Assembly (NCBI RefSeq): GCF_047372505.1
Contig: NZ_JBKBEU010000001.1
Location: forward strand, 1,426,001-1,490,000
Direction: 5' to 3'
Source of the DNA: Phaeobacter cretensis
GTDB lineage: Bacteria > Pseudomonadota > Alphaproteobacteria > Rhodobacterales > Rhodobacteraceae
Length of the DNA stretch: 64,000 nucleotides
The position numbers were made by a program, and so were the translations under genes. The notes beneath the pieces are model-generated. The model was not told the DNA's origin. It saw only the letters and a list, made by a program, of their open reading frames with translations, and did no database searches. This document shows, piece after piece, positions 44,872 through 53,369 of this stretch (the stretch's first letter is position 1; every line of letters begins with the position of its first letter).

Positions 44872-46965
44872 ATGGCCGGTCGAAAGCAGCACTTCATCCC
44901 TAGGCATTTCCTAAAGGAATTTGTCATTCAAGACGGAAGTGACAAGCTTTGGATGCATCGGCGCGGTCTGCCAAATCCTGTACCGGTATCCCGCGATGAT
45001 GCCGCTGCAACCCGAGATTTCTATTCAAAGCCTGCCATGACAGATGCGCCAACACTGGACGATCTGATTACCGAATACGAAAACGAGCTGAAATTCGGTG
45101 TCGAAGAGGCGCGCGCCGTTGCAGCGGGTGATACTCTACCAAGTCACCTGATTAGCGAGATAGTTGCACATCTGACAATACGAGCTGCGTACTTGCGTGA
45201 ATTGATAGATGTAGGGGCATCGGAGCTTGTTTCGTCAATCGATACCCTCATTCATCGACCCAGTGAGCTTTTCGATGGCATTGAATTACCTAAACACCGT
45301 GTTCCGTCAAAGTTCGAAAAAATGGCGATAGAGCAGTTCGAACAGCATCCAATCAACATGCTCACCAACTTGACACCCAAAGCGGTTGTGCGTCTGCTCT
45401 ACCAGGCCATTCGAGAAGACTTTGATGCACTCCAGAATGCAGCGTCAAATGAGTTTGATGCTTTCCTGGAGCGTTTCCAAGGAGAATTCCAAGCAATGCC
45501 CCGAAAGGTGCATACTCAAGTTCTTAAGAAAGAGCTGGTGCCTGGGCCTCGAAAAGCCAAGCTGGAGGAATTTCGATGGCGGATCGTTGACTTTCCAACT
45601 GGAGATGCGGTTCTGCCCGACTGTGTTGCCGTCGCCGAAGACGCAAACGGTTGGGGACCTTATATTATGGCGGATCACAAAAGCATGACTCGCGTCGTGG
45701 TTCCGTTGTCTTCCTCAAAACTAGCGGTTGGCAGTGTTGCGGATGACTGGGGCAAGGTTGTGGAAATATATAGCCGGGCCTCACGTGAAAGCTGTTTTAC
45801 TTTCTATTTGGCGAACCGAAGAGATGAAGTCTCACAAACCGATCTTGCGGAGCTTGGTGGCCCTGCGCGCGCCAAAATAGCCAACAAAACCTCTTCTGCG
45901 TTCCGCGAAACGGTTGAAGAATTCCTCGGCGATAACGCGAGCGTTTTTCAGGAGGATAGTGAGCCTGTCACATGGACTGATTTGCCTACAGATGAAGGTT
46001 TTTCGTATTCTGTCTCTTTTAAGGACTTCGGAGACGAGGCCTATGTGCAAAGAGTAGCAGAAAGCCTCAATGAAGTGGTCACAGCATTTGGGGGCTACCT
46101 CCCCATCCAACGCCTAGATGGCATCACGTTTGCCGTGGATTACGCAGGAGCACTGCAGGGACTTGACCGAGGTTTGGGTGTTGATCGCAGCATTGATCCT
46201 TCTGCGGGCGCAAACCCCAATGGCGTTGCTATGCCACTCGCAGTGCGACGTGACGACGGCATCAAGACGCACATTGTCCTTAGAGGGTATCTTGCGGAGC
46301 AGTTGATTTCGGAAGACGAAACCTTACGCGAGGAGGCCATTTCGGTCATCTCCTACTGCTTGGGGACAGCCGCATTCAACTCGCTTCTAGAACGCAAATT
46401 CCCGGGAACACTGCTTTCCCCATACACGGATCCTTATGAGGGCTGGCTCTTTCAATACAATGAGTCTTTGCTGGCGACTTATTTCTCCACCCGTCTCCTC
46501 GCCCCCAACACGGAGACGCTGGAATTCTATTCTGAGCAAGCACGCTTGCAAATTGGACAGATGATTTCGGCCACGACAGATGCACACACGCAATATCAAA
46601 CAGACGGCGATCATAAACGCTTCTTTGAAGTTTGTGCTTCCCAAGCGTCGGGTCTCATGACGGCAATTGCACGGTATCTAGCGGCACGCGCCTCAGTAAT
46701 CGGCCCGCGCCGACCAGGAGAGCCATTGGATCAAAAACTTGCGCAGTTGGAACTCATGAAGTGGTCAAAGCTCTTTGAAGAAGACCTTGCCGCATTTAAC
46801 CGCCGACTGGGGGATTGGGCGAACCTAGAAGAGATGCATTTCCTCAACCGACACTTCGAACGCCTGCTGTTTGCAGTGGGTGTTTTGCCTGATCAATTGA
46901 ACGACGGGTCGCTCTATATCCACACCTCCGGCGAACACAGGCTAGCTTCTCTGACTTTGTCCTAA
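44872..46965 (+). CDS. Large DUF4238-domain protein downstream of the Gabija-like pair
   Basis: 697 residues from MAGRKQHFIPRHFLKEFV; AGAGGTGGG eight bases upstream supports this start. The N-terminal 270 residues fit DUF4238 (KQHFIPRHFLKEF, RREWRIVDF-like FRWRIVDFPTGD, LPDCVAV). The remaining 420 residues match no family I recognise; no transmembrane segment is obvious. It lies 64 bp after gajB on the same strand and may be cotranscribed. Position next to nuclease and helicase genes suggests a defence-related role, but no catalytic motif is visible, so function is unknown. Confidence 0.7.
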   Translation: MAGRKQHFIPRHFLKEFVIQDGSDKLWMHRRGLPNPVPVSRDDAAATRDFYSKPAMTDAPTLDDLITEYENELKFGVEEARAVAAGDTLPSHLISEIVAHLTIRAAYLRELIDVGASELVSSIDTLIHRPSELFDGIELPKHRVPSKFEKMAIEQFEQHPINMLTNLTPKAVVRLLYQAIREDFDALQNAASNEFDAFLERFQGEFQAMPRKVHTQVLKKELVPGPRKAKLEEFRWRIVDFPTGDAVLPDCVAVAEDANGWGPYIMADHKSMTRVVVPLSSSKLAVGSVADDWGKVVEIYSRASRESCFTFYLANRRDEVSQTDLAELGGPARAKIANKTSSAFRETVEEFLGDNASVFQEDSEPVTWTDLPTDEGFSYSVSFKDFGDEAYVQRVAESLNEVVTAFGGYLPIQRLDGITFAVDYAGALQGLDRGLGVDRSIDPSAGANPNGVAMPLAVRRDDGIKTHIVLRGYLAEQLISEDETLREEAISVISYCLGTAAFNSLLERKFPGTLLSPYTDPYEGWLFQYNESLLATYFSTRLLAPNTETLEFYSEQARLQIGQMISATTDAHTQYQTDGDHKRFFEVCASQASGLMTAIARYLAARASVIGPRRPGEPLDQKLAQLELMKWSKLFEEDLAAFNRRLGDWANLEEMHFLNRHFERLLFAVGVLPDQLNDGSLYIHTSGEHRLASLTLS

Positions 46966-47133
46966 CTTGTCGCGTTATTGCTAGACCCCGGTTCCGCACA
47001 TGCAGCGAATGGCCGGTCTGACGGACAGCGCCTCAGCATTGCGACCCGTTGGGGAACGGCAGCTCAGGGCCGATAGCATGACGTCCGCGACTACGCCTCG
47101 CACCTGGTCGCCTCGTATGCTAGGTTCCGCTCG

Positions 47134-48315
47134 ATGACTAACGCGCGAGACGACTTCCCTGCCTCTGTCCGGCGTGCCTTAGCTGCACGGGCGGGGCATC
47201 GTTGTTCTCTTTGTAAGACGCCGACTTCCGGGCCGAGCGACGAGGCTCCCGAGGCGGTCACAAATGTCGGTGTCGCAGCGCATATTACAGCAGCCGCGCC
47301 TGGGCGCGGGGCGCGTCGATATGATCCGTCGCTCACCACTGAAGAGCGTCGCGGCGTCGACAATGGCATCTGGCTCTGCGGTACTTGCAGCATCATGATC
47401 GACAGGGATGAGGCGGTGTTCTCAGTCGAGGCACTCCGGACTATCCGGAGTGATCACACCGAGTTCGCACGTCTGGGCTATTCTATCGATGCGGATGTCG
47501 GGCTCATTTCACTCGGTCCCGATATTGTCGCTGCAGGGCGTGTCCTGCGCGTGGGGGTTGACGGCATTGTGGTTCGCCTGTCCTTTTTTCTTGTTGGCAC
47601 CGCGCAGGATCTTTTGGCCTTCGTGCACCGGTTCGAAGAACTAAATGCGTGGACCCGATATGCCCTGCTAAGCGAAGCTGGGCTTGGCGGCCGCCTTAGC
47701 GGCGTTCCGGTTATCGAACGCGACAGTGCAGCGTGGCTCGTGACCCTCTGCCTGGACGTTTCCGCGCCCCGCCTGCCTGCGAACGACCTCTCCGGCATGT
47801 GCAATCGGACCGGGGCTCTAATCTCTGGCGAGGCTTACTGGATCCAGTATTTCGAAACAGCGCTCGCTTTGCCCCCCAGAACATGGTTCGCGAACATGGA
47901 TGGTGGAAGCCATATCACTGCGCTGTACGAGACATTGAAAGATTCAGTGTGGTTCGAACACCTTGTCGCATGTGAACTGATCCGGATGGCATCTGTTAGT
48001 GGGCCGCCCAGTATGGGGGCAACCTCGAAATACCCACCTTTGGTATGCGTGCGACAAGTCCGTCACGTTGGTATCTCGGATACGACACTCTACGAACAGC
48101 GCCTCCGGATAGAGGTCGAATTCGATCTAGAAGGGCACGGTCGTTGGGTCGGTGAGTTGAAGCTATATGTTTACGATCAAGAAACGCTTCGTATCGAACT
48201 AGCAAAAGCCGCCTGGATGAGTGAAGCCATGCGACGCGCAAAAGCTGGTGAAGGCATGCTCCCCAGCCTCCTCCCTCCTGAGGGATGGACCGACGAGGAT
48301 GGCTTCCCAAATTGA
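47134..48315 (+). CDS. HNH-like N-terminal domain protein, putative defence cargo
   Basis: 393 residues. The N-terminal 100 residues show the zinc-finger/HNH-like pattern common in defence effectors: C-x2-C in GHRCSLCK, VGVAAHITAAAPGRGARRYDPSLTTEERRGVDNGIWLCGTC, then IDRDEAVFSVEALRTIRSDH. The final His of a strict HNH is Ser here (CGTCSIM), so nuclease activity is uncertain. The C-terminal 290 residues are unrecognised. It is separated from the DUF4238 gene by 168 bp with a weak ribosome site, so it may be its own unit. Confidence 0.65.
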   Translation: MTNARDDFPASVRRALAARAGHRCSLCKTPTSGPSDEAPEAVTNVGVAAHITAAAPGRGARRYDPSLTTEERRGVDNGIWLCGTCSIMIDRDEAVFSVEALRTIRSDHTEFARLGYSIDADVGLISLGPDIVAAGRVLRVGVDGIVVRLSFFLVGTAQDLLAFVHRFEELNAWTRYALLSEAGLGGRLSGVPVIERDSAAWLVTLCLDVSAPRLPANDLSGMCNRTGALISGEAYWIQYFETALALPPRTWFANMDGGSHITALYETLKDSVWFEHLVACELIRMASVSGPPSMGATSKYPPLVCVRQVRHVGISDTTLYEQRLRIEVEFDLEGHGRWVGELKLYVYDQETLRIELAKAAWMSEAMRRAKAGEGMLPSLLPPEGWTDEDGFPN

Positions 48316-48669
48316 GTTAGCTGTACCAGTAACTACAAGAGCCAGCTATCGGGTGATGGCTACATAGATCGGAGCTAACCGGTTCGACATACCCTCATCA
48401 CGACGTCCCCTTACTCCCCAGACAGCGTATTGACCGATGCAGCATGCCCAGCAAAGTCCACCATGCAGGTTGCGACCGGAGTATAGTGGTACCAGGTCGA
48501 ATAGCCGCTTTGAGCCGAATGCGTTTATCGTTTCGGCACCACCCCTTCACAACTAAAAGGTGATTTGCGTTGCTATAACAAAAACAGAACATAGGTTAAT
48601 GGGTGTTATGTGAACCGACTTCAGGTTGAACGCAGCACTGACCAACAGGTTCGTTTCTGACGGCCCTGA
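48316..48669. other. Non-coding interval in the transposon
   Basis: About 350 bases without a supported gene between the HNH-like gene and the small minus-strand ORF. No repeat or RNA was recognised. Confidence 0.45.
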
Positions 48670-48867
48670 CTACCCGCCCCACATTTCATCTGTGAAGGCT
48701 TGCATGTCAAATTCAGCGTCAGTTATGCCGAACTGATCTACCTTCTCCAATATGGGTTCAATCCGGACCAGTAAGGGAGCGATCTCAGCCTGAGCCGCAT
48801 CTCCATGTGCAACTTGACCAGTTTCAAGATCCGCTAGTTTCCCGGCTCTTTCCAAATTTCCAGCCAT
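48670..48867 (-). CDS. Small hypothetical protein
   Basis: 65 residues from MAGNLERAGKLADLETGQVAHGD to AFTDEMWGG. AGAGG lies seven bases before the ATG, and codon use looks coding. The product is mostly helical and acidic; no family was recognised. Upstream in-frame ATGs at 48882 and 48885 are possible. It is divergent from the HTH regulator across a region with repeated dyads, so it could be regulated by it. Confidence is low. Confidence 0.4.
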   Translation of the reverse strand: MAGNLERAGKLADLETGQVAHGDAAQAEIAPLLVRIEPILEKVDQFGITDAEFDMQAFTDEMWGG

Positions 48868-49145
48868 ATCAAAGCCTCTCATCATTCGCTCTGTCACTAC
48901 CACAACTTGTTCGCAGAAACACGTTCTGGGGTCAGAATAGTCTGTTCTGACCCTCAAAGACCGTAAGTTTCCAGAAAAATTTTTTCTTCATGTGGGCAAG
49001 GGAGAGCTCGAAATGGGCCAGCAACGGTAGATTGGTTTAGCACCAGTGAATTCCACAAATCCAATGACTGATAGAGCATATTTAGCGTAAACCATTCAAA
49101 GAATTGGCTAATCGAAAAAGCCGATCCAACATCACACGTGACCGC

Positions 49146-49235
49146 AAACATAGGTTTCAAAGGCGTCAAATATCTTGCGATGTAAAACATACGTTTCCTA
49201 GCAAAACATATGTGACACCAAGCAAACCATTGTTT
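49146..49235. promoter_or_regulatory. Array of AAAC-N4-GTTT dyads, candidate operators of the transposon regulator
   Basis: Three perfect dyads AAAC-N4-GTTT at 49146-49157, 49185-49196 and 49224-49235 and an imperfect one at 49204-49215 (AAAC-ATAT-GTGA). Centres are 39, 19 and 20 bp apart, so neighbouring sites lie about two helix turns apart on the same face. The array sits 70-160 bp upstream of the HTH gene. Confidence 0.6.
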
Positions 49236-49304
49236 TCAATATTTATTTTTAGAAACAACATTGACCGATTCGGTGACATCTGATTCTTTGGCCATTGTGC
49301 AAAT

Positions 49305-49574
49305 ATGCAGTCCAAGGACTTAGACAACCTCATGAGTGTAGACCGAAATCTCCACGAAATTTTGAAGTGCCGTCTCAGGCTAGTTGGATCGTCCATGTCT
49401 AAAGTCGCGAAGACTCTCGGTATTGCACAAAGCAGCGTAACCGTGGTGAGCCAAGGTTATCGGACGTCGCACCGAGTGCAGTCAGAAATCGCAAGGCAAT
49501 TGGACACCACCCCGGAAGCACTGTTCCCGGATCGTTATCCACAGCAGGAGGAGGAGGACACTAGGCAAAGCTAG
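49305..49574 (+). CDS. Small HTH regulator of the transposon (Ner/Nlp-like)
   Basis: 89 residues. The helix-turn-helix centres on MSKVAKTLGIAQSSVTVVSQGYRTSHRVQSEIARQLDTTPEALFPDRYP, which resembles Mu Ner/Nlp-type DNA-binding proteins (ending in the characteristic PEALFPDRY). A second ATG at 49332 is possible; neither has a good ribosome site. It lies just upstream of tnsA and downstream of the dyad array, so it probably represses its own promoter and the tns operon. It is followed by a strong hairpin. Confidence 0.75.
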   Translation: MQSKDLDNLMSVDRNLHEILKCRLRLVGSSMSKVAKTLGIAQSSVTVVSQGYRTSHRVQSEIARQLDTTPEALFPDRYPQQEEEDTRQS

Positions 49575-49588
49575 TTCGGGAAAGTGAA

Positions 49589-49616
49589 AGGCCTTCCTGC
49601 GTCAACAGGAAGGCCT
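49589..49616 (+). terminator. Hairpin after the HTH regulator
   Basis: AGGCCTTCCTG / CAGGAAGGCCT, an 11-bp perfect stem with a six-base loop. No U run follows (CTCGGAATAAAG), so it could be a pause or attenuation element between the regulator and tnsA rather than a full terminator. Confidence 0.55.
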
Positions 49617-49680
49617 CTCGGAATAAAGTGTCGTTTGGTTCCGACGCCCTATTCATCCCCCGACACCAAAGAAAAGTCAA

Positions 49681-49703
49681 CCCGCCGGAATGGTTCCGGC
49701 GGG
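49681..49703 (+). repeat. Second strong hairpin upstream of tnsA
   Basis: CCCGCCGGAA / TTCCGGCGGG ten-bp stem with a TGG loop, followed by GCGGATACACTCATCTTTTT. It lies about 95 bases before the tnsA start and resembles an intrinsic terminator with a delayed T run. Confidence 0.5.
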
Positions 49704-49796
49704 GCGGATACACTCATCTTTTTAACAAGGGGGAGACAGCGCCTGTCTCGATCCGCGGCTTTGCGCGGAGCTGAAAGAGGTGCGCTCCACAACAAT

Positions 49797-50294
49797 ATGG
49801 CAGTACGTATACACCGCGACCCAGAAGGTAGTCGCGCAACCCGTCGCATTGCGCGGCGATCCAGAGCAAGCATGCGCGGCAGCATGATTGCAAAGCTTCC
49901 CGGATTTGGTCGCCCGCGCATCCTGCAATTTGAAAGCGCACTCGAATATGCCTTTCTGTGTTTGATGCTGATACGTGATGACATCCATCACATTTGGGAC
50001 CAGCCGCCTGCGATCCAGTTCGTCGGTGCAGATGGCCGCCCCGCAAAACACGTATTTGATTTTCTGATCACGCTTTCGAGCGGGAAGAAAATAGCGATCG
50101 CCATCAAACCCATGAATCGCGTGCTCAGCCGCAACTTTATGAGTGAACTCGAGCACGTCACGCGGTCCGTGCCCAAGCAGTTTGCGGATCGGGTGCTCCT
50201 GATCACAGACAAGCAGATTGATCGCCGCAAGGCAGCGGTAGCGGCGCGGAAACTGGCAACGCTTCGCCCCTCTTTGACGGGGGCCGCAGCATGA
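49797..50294 (+). CDS. tnsA: TnsA-like transposase endonuclease subunit
   Basis: 165 residues from MAVRIHRDPEGSRATRRIARRSR. The start is uncertain because the purine-rich AAAGAGG is 17 bases away. The restriction-endonuclease-like core is present: ILQFESALEYAF (Glu50), DQPPAIQF, and HVFDFLITLSSGKKIAIAIKP (Asp88, Lys104). In TnsA the residue two before the catalytic Lys is Gln or Glu; here it is Ala102, so strand cleavage at the 5' ends may be impaired. It overlaps tnsB by four bases. It is shorter than TnsA of Tn7 (273 residues), lacking most of the C-terminal TnsC-binding domain. Confidence 0.75.
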   Translation: MAVRIHRDPEGSRATRRIARRSRASMRGSMIAKLPGFGRPRILQFESALEYAFLCLMLIRDDIHHIWDQPPAIQFVGADGRPAKHVFDFLITLSSGKKIAIAIKPMNRVLSRNFMSELEHVTRSVPKQFADRVLLITDKQIDRRKAAVAARKLATLRPSLTGAAA

Positions 50295-52429
50295 ATGCTC
50301 CTTGTCGTATTTCAAAATCAGACATGATCGCTAGTGAGGGTTTAGCAATTCGCCCTCTCGAGCAACAAAATGGCGGCTGGCTATTTGAGCGCGTTCTTCA
50401 GCCCGGCATCGTCGAGTGGTTCTCCTATCAAGATCTCACCAATCTCCTCAAACGGCCCGACACTAAGTTTCACCCAAATTACTTTGATCTTGCCGGCCAA
50501 AAAGCGCGCGCTGAAAGCAACGCCACAACCATCAATGAGCTGTCCGGAAAAACCCGCGCGATCGTACTTTTCCGCAAAGCGGTCTGCGATGTCCTTCTGC
50601 AACTGAGAACCGCAGCTGAGTTCTTTCGATCTCACGCGGGGTACAAGCGCATCAAAGACAAACTAGGAACACTCGTTCGAAAGCGATTGGGTGAAGGTGA
50701 ATATTCATCTGGCTCAATAAAACCTAGCGCAACGATTTCGATGCGCAAATTACCTGGGAGCCGAAGAGCACTTGAATGGTTGCGAGCCTATGAAAATGCA
50801 GGTTACTCGGCGCTTGCCCTGATCCCCAAGACACACCGGTCTGGCAATAGAAAACCACGGTGGTGCCCGAAGTCGGAAGCCCTGATGAACCAGGTGATCG
50901 AATTCTATGCCAACACCCAACGCCCCACCAAAGTTCAAGCAGTGGCTGAGACGAAGACTCTCTTCGAAAGTGAGAACTGGCGGCGTGGAGACGCGGGACT
51001 TGCGCCGCTGCTGATCCCATCCGCAGTCACAATCCGCCGTCGTTTGGACTTGGCTGATCCCTACTATGTCTACGCCAAACGCCATGGAACAGCAGCGGCC
51101 AATGCGCGTTTCACACTTTTTGAGAACGGCCCCGATGTTATACTGCCACTTGAGCGGGTGGAGATGGATGAAAACAAGCTCGACGTGATCACGCTGCTGA
51201 CTTTGGCAGGCATTTGGGATCACCTGCCACCTGAGCGCCAAGAGAAATTGGAGAGCGGGCGTCGTTGGATCTACATCGCCATCGACTGTGCCACCAAGTG
51301 CGTATTGTCCCTGAGGTTGGCCGAAAACCCGAACTCAGATGACGCCATCCGCGCACTTCGCGACATCTTCAGAGACAAAACACCCATCGCACAAGCGGCT
51401 GGTTGCGAAAGCACATGGCACCACCACGGCGGCGTACAGACCCTGGTAACTGACATGGGGTCTGCATTTGTCTCAGACGACTTTCAGGGCACTTTATCCT
51501 CACTTGGCATCACCGCTCACCTGCCACCAGCAGGTACGCCCTGGTTACGCGGCCATATTGAATCCTTCTTCAGAACCCTAGGCCACCGATTGATGCCGCT
51601 CCTTTTAGGGCGCACCTTTTTCGACACAGTAGAGCGAGGCGACTACCCATCGGAACAGCTTGCCTGCCTGTGTGATGATGACCTGATCACCATACTGCTG
51701 ACCTATATCGTGGACATCTACCACAACGAGCCGCATGGATCACTCAACGGAGAAACACCCAACCAAGCTTGGGAGCGCCTAACCGGCGAACATGGTATTA
51801 TGCCTGTTCCAGACGGTCTGACGATGCGGAAAGCCTTCGGGCGGCCACTCACGCGCAAACTGCGCGGCGATGGCGTGCTGTTTGCAGGCCTCTCCTACAG
51901 TTGTGAAGCGCTCCGCGACGCGTATCTCCACTCCCCGACCCGCGACGTGGAAATTCGTGCCGACCTTTCGGACATCGGCTGGATTGCGGTGAAGGTGGGT
52001 ACAGATTGGCATCCTGCCATCGCCAATCAATTAGGTTTTGAGGGCATTTCCTACGATCAGTTAATTGAAGCAAGGCGCTCTCTTCGCCTTCGCAACAAGC
52101 GCAATGCGGAGATAGATGCCCCCATCGTCCGACGCGCAATTGAACGAATTTCAGAGGCAAACAATCGCGCATTCACCTTGCGTGAACTGACACCGTTTCA
52201 CGTCACGACCGAAGATGTCTCACGGCATGAAGCAGCGCTGCACTATGCGCTTCGGTCAGACGCCGACCGCTTGGATCACATGTCTTCATCCGATGACCCG
52301 CTCGCCAGCGGCATTGAAATCAGGCCCTCCACCGAGACGCAAACCTTGCCTGAACAACAATCTCCCAATTCTTCGGAAACAAACGCGCCCGCTCGCCGCA
52401 AACGCTGGACCTTCAACAATGACCAATGA
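50291..52429 (+). CDS. tnsB: TnsB-like DDE transposase
   Basis: 712 residues, start inside the tnsA stop. Retroviral-integrase-like core with catalytic Asp293 (RVEMDENKLD), Asp388 (TLVTDMGSAF) and Glu424 (RGHIESFFRTLGHR); the last two are separated by 35 residues, as in DDE transposases of the Tn7/Mu/Tn5053 group. N-terminal regions before residue 250 should bind the spaced end repeats. A C-terminal Mu-type beta-barrel domain and a tail follow. TnsB joins 3' ends to the target with 5-bp duplication, which matches TCTCT here. Confidence 0.88.
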   Translation: MNAPCRISKSDMIASEGLAIRPLEQQNGGWLFERVLQPGIVEWFSYQDLTNLLKRPDTKFHPNYFDLAGQKARAESNATTINELSGKTRAIVLFRKAVCDVLLQLRTAAEFFRSHAGYKRIKDKLGTLVRKRLGEGEYSSGSIKPSATISMRKLPGSRRALEWLRAYENAGYSALALIPKTHRSGNRKPRWCPKSEALMNQVIEFYANTQRPTKVQAVAETKTLFESENWRRGDAGLAPLLIPSAVTIRRRLDLADPYYVYAKRHGTAAANARFTLFENGPDVILPLERVEMDENKLDVITLLTLAGIWDHLPPERQEKLESGRRWIYIAIDCATKCVLSLRLAENPNSDDAIRALRDIFRDKTPIAQAAGCESTWHHHGGVQTLVTDMGSAFVSDDFQGTLSSLGITAHLPPAGTPWLRGHIESFFRTLGHRLMPLLLGRTFFDTVERGDYPSEQLACLCDDDLITILLTYIVDIYHNEPHGSLNGETPNQAWERLTGEHGIMPVPDGLTMRKAFGRPLTRKLRGDGVLFAGLSYSCEALRDAYLHSPTRDVEIRADLSDIGWIAVKVGTDWHPAIANQLGFEGISYDQLIEARRSLRLRNKRNAEIDAPIVRRAIERISEANNRAFTLRELTPFHVTTEDVSRHEAALHYALRSDADRLDHMSSSDDPLASGIEIRPSTETQTLPEQQSPNSSETNAPARRKRWTFNNDQ

Positions 52430-53369
52430 TCGCATCAAACACACCGCAAAACGAGTTGCAGCTCTGCGCAATCACTTCATCAATCATGAACGTTTTGAAC
52501 CGCTAGAGGCCCAATTGACGCTCTTGCTGGAGAAACGACTGGCAGACATCGAGATCGGGCAAACCAATGAAGCTCACGGCATGGCCCTTTCGGGGCCATC
52601 TGGCGCGGGCAAGACCACGGCCATGTCTTTCCTTGCACAACGAACACAAGAACGGCTGAGAGCGGAAGGACACGGCGACAGGTGTATCGTCAGCCTTCGT
52701 GTGCCCTCACCGGCCACCCTAAAATCCGTTGGGCAAGCCCTGTTGCGGGAGCTTGGGTACAAGATCAGCTCTGAGCGACAGGCGTGGTACATTTGGGATC
52801 TTGTTCGCCATCAGCTCAAGGAGTTGGGTGTTACCAATATTCTACTCGATGAAGCCCAGGAACTCGCATCGCGCGGCACCAAACATGAATTGAATTCGGT
52901 CGCCTCCATGCTGAAAACACTCATGACTGATCCTGAATGGCCTGTTGGCATCATCCTTTCGGGAACGCCGGAGCTGGAAGGGATCTTGAACCATGACCCA
53001 CAGCTCGCGCGGCGGATGAAGACTGTCCGATTTGACAGCCTCTCTCCGACCGCAGATGCAGAAAACGCAGTCGATTTGATCGAAGCATATTGCGACGCTG
53101 GGGAGGTATCAGCCCATGAAAACACCCAGGAACAGGCGATGGGCGAACGTCTCATCCATGCGGCTGCAAATCAATTCGGTTTGGTGATCGAGCTGACAAT
53201 CGCAGCCCTCGAACAAGCATATCTTGAAGCGTCTTCAACCCTACGGAGGGACCACTTCGCCAAAGCCTATCATTGTCGATCTGCCTGCGACAATACTCTC
53301 AATCCCTTTATCATTCCAGATTTCTACAGGATCGATTCCCGTCAGGTTTTCCCGGAGGCCGATACATGA
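52419..53369 (+). CDS. tnsC: TnsC/TniB-like AAA+ ATPase
   Basis: 316 residues from MTNDRIKHTAKRVAALRNHF; this ATG overlaps the end of tnsB, and a long upstream in-frame extension is antisense-like and rejected. Walker A GPSGAGKT (59-66), Walker B ILLDEAQ (about 142), and sensor region LSGTPELE. The short size matches TniB of Tn5053 more than TnsC of Tn7 (555 residues). It forms ATP-dependent filaments on target DNA and links the TniQ target selector to TnsB. It overlaps tniQ by four bases. Confidence 0.88.
   Translation: MTNDRIKHTAKRVAALRNHFINHERFEPLEAQLTLLLEKRLADIEIGQTNEAHGMALSGPSGAGKTTAMSFLAQRTQERLRAEGHGDRCIVSLRVPSPATLKSVGQALLRELGYKISSERQAWYIWDLVRHQLKELGVTNILLDEAQELASRGTKHELNSVASMLKTLMTDPEWPVGIILSGTPELEGILNHDPQLARRMKTVRFDSLSPTADAENAVDLIEAYCDAGEVSAHENTQEQAMGERLIHAAANQFGLVIELTIAALEQAYLEASSTLRRDHFAKAYHCRSACDNTLNPFIIPDFYRIDSRQVFPEADT

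Noticed and set aside
49084..49240. AAAC-N4-GTTT repeats as an internal transposon end
   Set aside because: They are dyads rather than the AGAGGCA-type directional units of the true ends, no target duplication is nearby, and they sit before a regulator gene. Operators fit better.
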